In this document: in pieces, positions 11,601 through 19,524 of the stretch
Layout of the letters: every line of letters begins with the position of its first letter
How positions within the stretch are numbered: position 1 is the stretch's first letter
Assembly: GCA_030544215.1 (NCBI GenBank)
Contig: JARZZO010000014.1
Location: 13,426,234-13,490,233, forward strand
Direction: 5' to 3'
Length of the DNA stretch: 64,000 bases
Source of the DNA: Zantedeschia hybrid cultivar
Lineage: Eukaryota; Streptophyta; Magnoliopsida; Alismatales; Araceae
The notes under the pieces: model-generated
Told to the model about the DNA's origin: nothing
What the model saw: the letters and a program-made list of their open reading frames with translations, nothing else
The model's database searches: none
Program-made: the position numbers and the translations under genes

Positions 11601-13359
11601 ACTACTAGTTCCTCAAGGGGATCAGCCCTCAATTACATTTCACACATCGGAACTAGCACCGCCAGCCGCCAGAAGCATGGCTCTGAGCATCACGGTCAAT
11701 ATCTGCAAGAAGGCCGTGGATGCATGCCTGGTTGATACAGGGGCTTCAATTAATGTTTTACCTCCGAAGACCCTGGAGCTATGCGGTGTGCCCAAGGAGA
11801 AATGGCTGCCTAGCCCCATCTCAGTTACGGCATATGACAATTCTACCCGTTCCCCTCTGGGAATGGTTTATTTAAAGGTGGAGCTAGGTCCAGTAAGTCA
11901 TGCAGAGGTTGAATTTCATATTCTAGAAATCGACCCTTCCATAAATGCCATTCTTGGACGTCCTTATATTAAAACTCTTGAGGCGATTCCTTCTACGAAT
12001 CACCAATGCCTCAAATTCCCTTATAAAGGACGAATTATTAAAGTGACGAGCATGCCGATCCTTGCTGCTGCTCATACATTGAATATTAAATCTGCTGTTT
12101 TACCTGGCCGACAACCTTTTCTGTCGGTATTACAGGTCTACCGTCCAGTGGCTGATCCTTTGAAAGCCGCTACCATTTCTCCATATCCATTAGATGCTAT
12201 CAAAAGGGGGAAGTGCATGAGTACCCCGGGATGGAGAATCATGATGAAGAACGGCTACAAGCCTGGGAAAGGTCTGGGCACACAGTTGCAAGGCAGGACC
12301 ACTCCTGTTAAAAATCATCGGGCAGTACCTGGAAGCGGTCTGGGCTATAGGCCGAGGAAACTGAAGCAAGACAGGGTTCAGCAAGAAGACGGTCAAGAAA
12401 TCTTGGAAACAATGTCCACACCACTGAAAGAAGGCCGAGATCCCTTAACATGGACTCTATATACACATTTTGTGAAAGGGCCCATACTTAGTCACGACAA
12501 CATGGTGGTCATTACTTCCTGTTTTGATTTCCATGACATATATGGGAGGGACTTGGCCAGACATTGTTCCGAACTACTTACGTGCCAATCCTTGGAGGCT
12601 CTGCGGCCTATGAAGAGGAGGAAATTCCATGACCCTGAATGCGAATGGTACAGATGGTTCGACCTAAGGGACCTATACATAGCACTGAACAGACTATTCC
12701 TGGATCCTGCAGAACCCAAGTGGCCACCGCAGATTGACGAGCTAATTGAGAGCCCTAGCACAATCTTTGACAAGCGGATACTGCTGTCCGAACAAACTGA
12801 TGAAGGGGAGCCAGATGACCCCTATGAAGCTGGTTATACAACAGATCTGCTATGGAGGGGGACATATCCTTCACATGTCTTCATGCTCCATACTCTTTTT
12901 CGTACACTACTCTTGACCCCGACTTGGTCGCGGGTCATAATTGAAGATATTCCACGGGCTCCGCCCATTATGATAACTCTGTCCCCTCGGGACTTTATTC
13001 CACAACCTCCTCTCGACCTAGAGAGGATGTATGATCTGATCTGGGACATATTGCTATATGATCCCCCTAATCCTCTGGCCTTGGTGCCGCTTCCTCCGTC
13101 CGATTCTCCTCCCATTTGTATTCATTCTTGCTTTATGTTTAATTCTTTCATTGTCCAAAAAAAACGCCAATTTGGCAACAAATTCTTCCCAAATCATTAT
13201 CGAGGAAACATCTTACTTGTCCGATTACACCCCATCGCGCGGGTCCGTCGGTCAAGATTCTCTCCTAGATCTACTCTGTCCCTCCCCACGGGAGGATTCC
13301 CCTGTATTTCCACTTGTATCCCAGGATTTTCATCCTGCTTCATCTTCATTAGGTTATGA
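8632..13359 (+). CDS. gag-pro: Element B gag-protease-G-patch polyprotein, intact
   Basis: The ORF encodes about 1575 residues from the first ATG; the open frame begins upstream at 8575 but only with a TTG. In order it has a retrotransposon gag capsid domain (about 274-400), a Gln-rich stretch (482-550), a knuckle-like CYFHRQPGHTIDTC motif (about 618), a Pro/Thr-rich linker (740-883), an aspartic protease with DTGAS at 1035 and ILGRPYI near 1107, and a G-patch with GYKPGKGLG near 1205. An unassigned C-terminal part rich in Trp/Tyr/Arg follows. It builds the particle and cleaves the polyprotein. No stop interrupts it, unlike A and C. It overlaps pol by about 300 bases in another frame. Confidence 0.93.
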   Translation: MLLRSGRDLSVAPDAMINYEGDANAPRNSEYNYESGRDADASRSSIPIPYRLDGNVRTPLLPPRDQYHDPLPHEYAIPNPDLEGDMNQNDPSSSDPTDLINALGVLASRLDPQQFEAIQSILKGKAPMQPAEPNPVAPPAVPQQPSFPPPYIHQDTEGLHITSRPAGPQLSSSRQPARPQTPTYQNALGHGGSAAGPPLYCPPCPTYSRQQAYQVPPPPPPPQADLTTQTLLAKMERMDEQFNNLQKMMGVKAVPEISLPSLPVFHLPPSEMPVYRKYNGTGNPFTHLKEFMYESSFWQNDKRSLAFLFRRSLEGPALEWFFSLEPSEVEDYGIVSRKFIQRYQDRVAPSLSITDLIAEKMKPDEEFVGFADRWRGLAEKVNDHLSESEQVKMLISNATPQFKLVLSLNNLTNMAELYERARYCQNAFKDATFSSVFDPHRPSRPPPRKPAVPNSSSTGPTTEGTLSHEQVSTMNNNSPQFVRSQQQYQRPQQQGYRQQQNPQYQQQYQRPQQPNQNQNQQQLQQQPQRQQQYQQPQQQQYQQQQQPQYQPRAPPAYHNVPPPGDYNQQRRPPGPKRAEYPALPESLADIFSALMAANALALLREKAVWPQNADTSRYCYFHRQPGHTIDTCFQFRDYIHDLNEQGGIDWEEMKKYITALKARRPQQQQQQQARPPAQAAAPPNMGIVQNPLPEHQNQNQVAPILTNSQSEAGRGQQWRIEDSSSLYSTGHVQSTAERLPRRTIHIPRPQPVTITPLPTPTYHSPSSNNPLPLPTFLRPIAPRTPTPPSYTPPQTNNAPLLPSRPLLRIPFPTSPATTTTYPDMPQPSKPLLRVPFPTSPTTYPSTIQPSRPLIRTAPSPLNPTPSPPNPTPPPTHQPSAPLTPPNSAVLKLSPGSSTVEEHALRSGRIFNKVFPQSTVRNGPSQPTEEAHNEESAPGTQYDLLKHLDKTPARITVLELIKRSKIHQEALMEYLQKVMVNEDVPVEKIAALLVPQGDQPSITFHTSELAPPAARSMALSITVNICKKAVDACLVDTGASINVLPPKTLELCGVPKEKWLPSPISVTAYDNSTRSPLGMVYLKVELGPVSHAEVEFHILEIDPSINAILGRPYIKTLEAIPSTNHQCLKFPYKGRIIKVTSMPILAAAHTLNIKSAVLPGRQPFLSVLQVYRPVADPLKAATISPYPLDAIKRGKCMSTPGWRIMMKNGYKPGKGLGTQLQGRTTPVKNHRAVPGSGLGYRPRKLKQDRVQQEDGQEILETMSTPLKEGRDPLTWTLYTHFVKGPILSHDNMVVITSCFDFHDIYGRDLARHCSELLTCQSLEALRPMKRRKFHDPECEWYRWFDLRDLYIALNRLFLDPAEPKWPPQIDELIESPSTIFDKRILLSEQTDEGEPDDPYEAGYTTDLLWRGTYPSHVFMLHTLFRTLLLTPTWSRVIIEDIPRAPPIMITLSPRDFIPQPPLDLERMYDLIWDILLYDPPNPLALVPLPPSDSPPICIHSCFMFNSFIVQKKRQFGNKFFPNHYRGNILLVRLHPIARVRRSRFSPRSTLSLPTGGFPCISTCIPGFSSCFIFIRL

Positions 13360-16300
13360 TAGACAGTTTAGTGAAGTTAAGGAGTCTAGTTTTAGGCACG
13401 TTAGTCAGTTTAGGAAGTCTAGGAAGCCTAAGGGTAGGCAAATTCCAGAAAGATACCTCCAGGATTTGGCTGATAAATGTTCCTTTTGCTCTTTAATCCC
13501 TCAGCTTTTAGAAGATCCAATTCAGATGCCAGAAGATTGTACAGATGATGAGTCGGTCAACGATGGGTACGGGGTATATGAGTTACTACATGAAAAGGAC
13601 CCCATTGTTGAAGATGAGGAAGATGATGAGGACGCAGCGGAGGCATATGCCAGTGGAGTGAAGAGATTTGATGAACCTTCAGCTGCCGTCGAAGAGCCCA
13701 CCAAAGAAATAAACTTAGGGACTGAAGACGAACCTAAGGTTGTCCTCGTCAGTAAAAATCTTTCTGCAGAGGATGAGAAGGCAATGGTACAAGTACTTAA
13801 GGATTATAAGGACACTTTCGCCTGGAGTTATGAGGATATGCCGGGGTTAGACTCATCTTTAGTTGAACACAGGTTAACATTAAAAGATGGAGCTAGTCCG
13901 GTCAAGCAGAAATTAAGGCGATTCCACCCACAAATGGCTTTAAAGATGAAGGAAGAGGTCGACAAATTACACAAAGCCAAATTCATTAGAGTTGTCCTTT
14001 ATCCACAATGGGTGGCCAATATAGTCCCGGTTATGAAAAAGGACGGGAAGGTCAGAATTTGCATTGACTTCCGCGACCTAAACCGGGCATGTCCTAAAGA
14101 TGATTTTCCATTGCCTCATATTGATGTACTCATCGATAACACTGCTGGCTATGAGACGTTATCATTTATGGATGGATTTTCAGGATACAACCAGATTAAG
14201 CTGGCAGAAGAGGATCAAGAGAAGACTTCATTCACTACACCTTGGAGAACATATTGTTATGTCGTCATGCCATTTGGATTGAAGAACGCTGGAGCCACTT
14301 ATCAAAGGGCTATGATGGCAATATTTCATGACATGATGCATATAGATTTGGAAGTGTATGTGGATGATTTATTGGTTAAGTCTAAAACGAAGGCTGAGCA
14401 TGCCAAAGTTTTGGCAAGGGTATTAGAGAGATCGAGAGAATATCAGTTGAAGATGAACCCCAAGAAATGTGTATTCGGGGTATCTTCAGGGAAATTGCTT
14501 GGATTCATTGTCAGCAAACGGGGAATTGAGATCGATCCCAATAAGGCGAAGGCTATCAGAGAAATGCCACCTCCCAAAAACTTGAAAGAGTTAAGAAGAT
14601 TAATCGGGAGGTTACAATTTATTCGCCGTTTTGTCTCCCAGCACTCACAAAGGTGTAAGCCGTTTTACGAGCTTACCAAGCCAGGAGTCAAATTCAATTG
14701 GGACGATAAGTGTCAGGAGGCATTTGATGGATTAAAGGACTATTTGGCAAGTCCTCCTGTTTTGAGACCACCATCTCCAGGCAGACCATTGATACTTTAT
14801 ATTTCAGTCGTGGATGATGCAGTGGGGGCTGTCCTAGCACAAGAGGATGAAGAAGGAAAAGAGAGGGCAGCCTACTATCTCTCTAAACTTCTCAACCCCG
14901 CTGAACAGAGATATACGGCGATGGAGAAAACATGTGCAGCATTGGTTTGGGTTGTTCAGAAATTAAAGCATTATTTTCTGGCCCATGAAGTCCATCTCAT
15001 CGCTAGGATGAATCCGATCAAATTCCTTCTGGAGAAATCTGTTCTTACTGATAGGTTAGCGCGATGGCAAAGCTTTCTATCTCAATTCGATATCATTTAC
15101 ATTCAACAGAAAGCGATCAAGGGCTATGCCATAGCAGAACATCTCGCTCATCATCCCCTTCCTCGATTTGATCCAGTGCGATCAGAGTTTCCGGATGAGG
15201 AACTGATGTCCGTAAATCAAATCAGAGATGATATGTGGACTCTGCATTTTGACGGAGCTCTGAATTCTCATGGAAAGGGGATCGGAATCGTTCTGTTATC
15301 ACCTGAAGGTATCACCATCCCACAAGCCTTTCAGCTTGACTTTCCAGTCACCAACAACATAGCTGAATACGAGGCACTTCTTGCTGGTCTCGAGGCTGCT
15401 CATTTCCATGGTGCAACCAAACTCAGGATTGTAGGTGATAGCCAATTAATTCTTCGCCAAGTGCTGACCAAGTATCGAACTCTTGATCCCAAGCTCAAGC
15501 CATATCAAGAACTTACTTCTGCTTACTCAAAGCTTTTCACAAAATTGATTTTTGTCCATGTCCCTAGAAATCAAAACATCTTAGCTGACGCTCTAGCTTC
15601 ACTTGCATCTTCTCTTGATTTTCCTATCAGCAAGCAATCTGAATCAATCATAATTCATAGGCGTCTTTCACCCGCCGTGAAAGATCCTTCATTTCTTAGA
15701 ACTAAAGAGAAGTTGCTGAAGAAATTCAAAGATGGAAGTATCGTGGAGAAAAGAGAAATCATGTTGATGGAGCTGTTAGAAGAGATGGATGATGAACAGA
15801 AGCCATGGCATCATGAAATTGCAAAATATTGTGAAGATCAATCATATCCTGAAGAAGCTACAACTGAGGAAAAAAGATCTATCAGGAGAGTTGCTCAACG
15901 ATACACCCTAGTTGGGGGAGCATTATACAAAAGAGGTTTTGATGGAGTTCTTCTAAGATGTCTAGACGAAGATGAGCTTTGGAAGGTTATGGAAGGAGCT
16001 CATAGTGGAGTTTGTGGTGGCCATGTCAATGGACAGATGCTAGCAAAGAAGATCCTTAGACAAGGATTTTATTGGCCAACCATGGAAGAAGATTGCGTAG
16101 GATATGTCCGTAGGTGTGCCAAGTGTCAACTTCACGCCGACAAAATTCATTCTCCTGCATCTTCACTCCATCCTGTTTCTTCCCCATGGCCTTTCTCCAT
16201 GTGGGCTTTCGACATTATTGGACCTCTTGGTAACCCAGATTCCGGCATCAAGCAAAAATCTTTCATTCTCACGGCAACGGAATACTTTACCAAGTGGGCA

Positions 16301-17032
16301 GAAGCTGAAGCATACGTGGAGATCAAAGCATCAACCGTCTGCAAATTCATCATGAAGAACATCATCACAAGATTCGGGATTCCAAGTACCATCGTCACCG
16401 ACAACGGACCGCAGTTCGTGTCACAGGAATTGAAGGACCTCTGCAACAGGTATAAAATTGCATTGCATCATTCATCTCCTTATTATCCGCAAGGCAATGG
16501 CCAAGCAGAGGCAACTAATAAGACTTTGATAAAAATCATCAAAAAGACGTATAAATCTAGCAAATTCGCAGATTGGCCAGAAAAATTGGTTGAGGCTCTA
16601 TGGGCCTACCGAACTTCAATCCGCACGCCTACTGGACAAACTCCTTATTCCTTAACATTTGGAATGGAGGCGGTAGTTCCATATGAGACCCTTATACCGT
16701 CATTAAGAGTACAATTGAATAAGGAATTTTCTATTGATGAACATCGTTCAGCACTCCTTGCTCAATTGGAACTTTTAGACGAGAAAAGATGGTCAGCTGC
16801 TAATCATGCAAAAGTCTTTCAAAACAGATTAGCACGTTTTTATCAAAAGAAGGTCATTGAACGAAAGTTCAAAGTCGGTGAAATGGTCGTTAAAAGAATT
16901 TTTGTAAAACCTGGTGGTCCGCGTTCTAAGCTCCAACCCAACTGGGAAGGGCCTTATGTTGTATCGCACGCTTATCCTGGTAATGCTTATCGTTTGGTTA
17001 ATGCAGAAGGAGAAGAGCTAAATCATCCCTGA
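13058..17032 (+). CDS. pol: Element B pol: reverse transcriptase, RNase H, second RNase H, integrase
   Basis: The open frame is +1 relative to gag; the residue numbers below count from 13058, although translation is more likely entered by a frame change near 13157 or by splicing. RT shows YVDDLL at residue 434. A Gypsy-type RNase H and tether follow, then a second RNase H with its four acidic sites (FDGAL at 732, AEYEAL, GDSQL, LADAL). Integrase has a zinc-binding HHCC region and D1052, D1115 and E1151 with the expected 35-residue spacing. There is no chromodomain. The C-terminus is cut by TGA at 17030-17032 where C has TGG, losing 11 residues. RT has Arg for the usual Gly in PWGTYCYVV, so activity is uncertain. 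Confidence 0.93.
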   Translation: MIPLILWPWCRFLRPILLPFVFILALCLILSLSKKNANLATNSSQIIIEETSYLSDYTPSRGSVGQDSLLDLLCPSPREDSPVFPLVSQDFHPASSSLGYDRQFSEVKESSFRHVSQFRKSRKPKGRQIPERYLQDLADKCSFCSLIPQLLEDPIQMPEDCTDDESVNDGYGVYELLHEKDPIVEDEEDDEDAAEAYASGVKRFDEPSAAVEEPTKEINLGTEDEPKVVLVSKNLSAEDEKAMVQVLKDYKDTFAWSYEDMPGLDSSLVEHRLTLKDGASPVKQKLRRFHPQMALKMKEEVDKLHKAKFIRVVLYPQWVANIVPVMKKDGKVRICIDFRDLNRACPKDDFPLPHIDVLIDNTAGYETLSFMDGFSGYNQIKLAEEDQEKTSFTTPWRTYCYVVMPFGLKNAGATYQRAMMAIFHDMMHIDLEVYVDDLLVKSKTKAEHAKVLARVLERSREYQLKMNPKKCVFGVSSGKLLGFIVSKRGIEIDPNKAKAIREMPPPKNLKELRRLIGRLQFIRRFVSQHSQRCKPFYELTKPGVKFNWDDKCQEAFDGLKDYLASPPVLRPPSPGRPLILYISVVDDAVGAVLAQEDEEGKERAAYYLSKLLNPAEQRYTAMEKTCAALVWVVQKLKHYFLAHEVHLIARMNPIKFLLEKSVLTDRLARWQSFLSQFDIIYIQQKAIKGYAIAEHLAHHPLPRFDPVRSEFPDEELMSVNQIRDDMWTLHFDGALNSHGKGIGIVLLSPEGITIPQAFQLDFPVTNNIAEYEALLAGLEAAHFHGATKLRIVGDSQLILRQVLTKYRTLDPKLKPYQELTSAYSKLFTKLIFVHVPRNQNILADALASLASSLDFPISKQSESIIIHRRLSPAVKDPSFLRTKEKLLKKFKDGSIVEKREIMLMELLEEMDDEQKPWHHEIAKYCEDQSYPEEATTEEKRSIRRVAQRYTLVGGALYKRGFDGVLLRCLDEDELWKVMEGAHSGVCGGHVNGQMLAKKILRQGFYWPTMEEDCVGYVRRCAKCQLHADKIHSPASSLHPVSSPWPFSMWAFDIIGPLGNPDSGIKQKSFILTATEYFTKWAEAEAYVEIKASTVCKFIMKNIITRFGIPSTIVTDNGPQFVSQELKDLCNRYKIALHHSSPYYPQGNGQAEATNKTLIKIIKKTYKSSKFADWPEKLVEALWAYRTSIRTPTGQTPYSLTFGMEAVVPYETLIPSLRVQLNKEFSIDEHRSALLAQLELLDEKRWSAANHAKVFQNRLARFYQKKVIERKFKVGEMVVKRIFVKPGGPRSKLQPNWEGPYVVSHAYPGNAYRLVNAEGEELNHP

Positions 17033-17362
17033 AATGGTTTACACCTTAAGAAATACTACCCTTAAGTTAAAGAGTCGATCAGTATGGTACAAAGACCGGT
17101 GGAATCAGAAAATTTATAAACTCAAATTTCTTAGTTAGTCTGAATAATTAACTTCAAACCCATTACTGCACACACTGACACGTTTGATTCGTGAGTAACA
17201 AGAGATGCCAAGTCCTTAAGAATATCAAAAGCTTGACCAAAAGTATAAAGTACAAATCATTCCTTTTAAATAAAATTCTGTTTTACACTCGGCCCATGAT
17301 GTCGGAACGAGGCTTAAAATAGACTACCAAGAATACCCGCCATCTTAGTAGGAGGCCGTCAT

Positions 17363-17379
17363 AAAAAAAATGGGGGAGA
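17363..17379 (+). other. Polypurine-like tract after pol, element B
   Basis: AAAAAAAATGGGGGAGA stands 330 bp after pol and is conserved at 22103 (A) and 42033 (C). It looks like a plus-strand primer tract, yet it is 2.1 kb from the 3' LTR in B and 7.2 kb in A and C. The sequence right before the LTR is only weakly purine-rich. Confidence 0.5.
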
Positions 17380-17819
17380 TCCGTTCCAAAGCAAAGCAAA
17401 AAAAGAAAAGAATAAAAAAGCAAGGCAAAAAGCCAAATTCAAAATCAAAAGGCCATTACACTACAAACGTTACATCAAGGCCATGAAATGAAACAAAAGG
17501 GAACGCAAGGTCGATAAATACCCCGGAAAGAAAATGACCGAACCCCAACAGATATTAGGGTTGGAAAGGGACATCTTTTTAGGTCTCCGGAACCTTCTCA
17601 TGGGCTTTCTAAATCTATTCTTCTTTTCTTTCTAAAGAGGTGTACTTCAAGCTTAAAGAATGGCTTAGATTGACTAAGGGTCAAATCATCAAATGGGATC
17701 ACGAATGGAAACACAAGTTCAAACACGATGGGTTTTAAGTTAAGTTGTTAAAGAACAATTTGGAAATTAAGTTAATAAATGAATATGATCTTTTGATCTA
17801 AGTACCATACTGGTCTTTT

Positions 17820-18130
17820 AGTCAAAAATTCAAAAAAAATGTATATGTCAAAAATTCAAAAAAAATTGCATATGTCAAAAATTCAAAAAAATTTGCATAT
17901 GTCAAAAAAATTCAAAAAAAATTTGCATATGTCAAAATTCAAAAAAAAAATACATATGTCAAAATTCAAAAAAATTGCATATGTCCAAAATTCAAAAAAA
18001 ATTGCATAGTCAAAAATTCAAAAAGTACATATTTCAAAAATTCAAAAAAATGTACATTTGTCAAAATCCAAAAAAAATACATATTTCAAAACCCAAACAA
18101 AATGAATATTTCAAAACCACAAAAATATTT
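17820..18130 (+). repeat. A-rich tandem repeats, element B 3' region
   Basis: About a dozen degenerate units of roughly 20-27 bp of the form (T)CAAAAATTCAAAAAAAATT followed by GCATATG or similar. The same array is shorter in A (22555-22700) and C (42500-42680), so copy number varies among family members. Variable tandem arrays in 3' regions are known for Tat/Ogre-type elements. Confidence 0.85.
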
Positions 18131-19225
18131 CAATTAGCATTTGCTTGTTGCATTTAATGTGTTTCACTCCTTTTATTTTTCAGTGAGCATCTGTTTGCTT
18201 GCATGTTGCATTTTGCTTAAGTCTGGTTATTCTTATTACCTTTGTTAATAAAGGCTATGTCCCTTGACCCTTCTATCAAGGATAGGATCAAGTAGTCGGT
18301 TACTTAACCAGGCAAGGGGCTAAGCCTGAATAGATGCTTAACCTGTCTGTTCAAGTCATATACAGGACACAAGGCCTGAAAAGAGTTGGAATTCGGTTTG
18401 AAAACAACCAGAACCTGTTTCTGTGGGTGAAAGGCGTCGAGCAGCACTGCCGCGTTTCAACACTGAATGGCGTCTTCGCGACACGACGCGTTTCAATAAT
18501 TCTGTGATTTATCCGAAATTCTGTGGTTTTTGATACTTAAATTGAATATTTAATGATTTTGATTGCAGGAAATTCAAGAAAGTCTGAGCAAAGCTGGAAA
18601 TATCAAGAAAATCTCACTGTGGAATTCATGAAGTCCCGACCGTGGCTAAAAAGACGGTTATTTCTACCCTTGTATTATTTCATGTAATTACTTTGCATTT
18701 GCATTACTATATGTTAAATATTTATTAGACTATATCAAGGACCTTGTGGTTTTGATGAAACTGGAATTTGAGTTCCCCTTCAACAAAAACAGTGATAATT
18801 CCAGAGGATTCTTAATCGCACGGATAGGCCGTTGGATTGTTAATTAGTGGGGACGATGGTTCCACTTTTGTGAAACGGTGCGTGGATAAACGAGCTTCGG
18901 CTTAGCACTGAATTACAAGAATTGGTATCTTGACTCATTAATGACAATTTAACAATATTATCCTTGATTAATTTATATTTTATTTTGACTTTATATTTTT
19001 CTTTTAGCCCAGCATGCATCATGTAGGACTTTGAAATCATTGTAATAAGAATTAATTACTGATTAAGTTTCAGACCATTAATCAAATAATTTCAACATGA
19101 TATGAAATATTCCATTCCGAATTGAGTATCTTGATTATCTTTGAGGTTCGCTTGAAGATATCCTTGGAATTCTATCCTTGATTGGATTCTTTATCCAATA
19201 TTCTTGTTTTCTTTTAAGATCCATC

Positions 19226-19321
19226 ATGGCTGCAGCACGTCCACATTGGCTGGCAAACGCTCCCCATGATGAAACCTACAGTGTCTACGACCTGGGGTAC
19301 TTCCCACTCCGAGGAGGTTGA
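19226..19321 (+). CDS. Small ORF (31 aa) upstream of the 3' LTR, element B
   Basis: ATG to TGA encodes 31 residues beginning MAAARPHWLANAP and ending YFPLRGG. The same frame is open with the same length in A (29017-29112) and C (48949-49044). Several differences among copies change residues, so the case for selection is weak. It may be a real small protein, an exon, or chance conservation between recent copies. Confidence 0.3.
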   Translation: MAAARPHWLANAPHDETYSVYDLGYFPLRGG

Positions 19322-19449
19322 TCGACTTTATTTTATTTCCTTGTCTACTTCATCCAGACAGGATTAATTCCATTGATCTCATTGAGCTATCTTCGTTGAT
19401 GATTTCAAGAAAAATTCCAGTCATGTGATGTTAAGAGCGTGTCTCATCA

Positions 19450-19517
19450 CACCTTGGCATCACCTTTTCAGTACATTCCATTCCATTTCACTCCCTTGCA
19501 AAGACGATGCCAAGGTG
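19450..19517 (+). repeat. Inverted repeat just before the 3' LTR, element B
   Basis: CACCTTGGCATC (19450-19461) and GATGCCAAGGTG (19506-19517) form a perfect 12-bp stem with a 44-base loop, seven bases before the LTR. It is present identically in A (29241-29308) and C (49173-49240). It may act in plus-strand priming or RNA 3' end formation. Confidence 0.75.
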
Positions 19518-19524
19518 AGGCAGC

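Larger units (their letters stand above)
17033..19524 (+). other. Element B 3' non-coding region (deletion derivative)
   Basis: No large gene is present. The region holds a polypurine-like tract at 17363, an A-rich tandem array (17820-18130), the deletion scar near 18371-18376, two GCGTC...GACGC palindromes (18428-18460, 18464-18494), a small ORF at 19226 and an inverted repeat just before the LTR. In A and C the same stretch is about 5 kb longer and carries two antisense genes. Confidence 0.8.
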
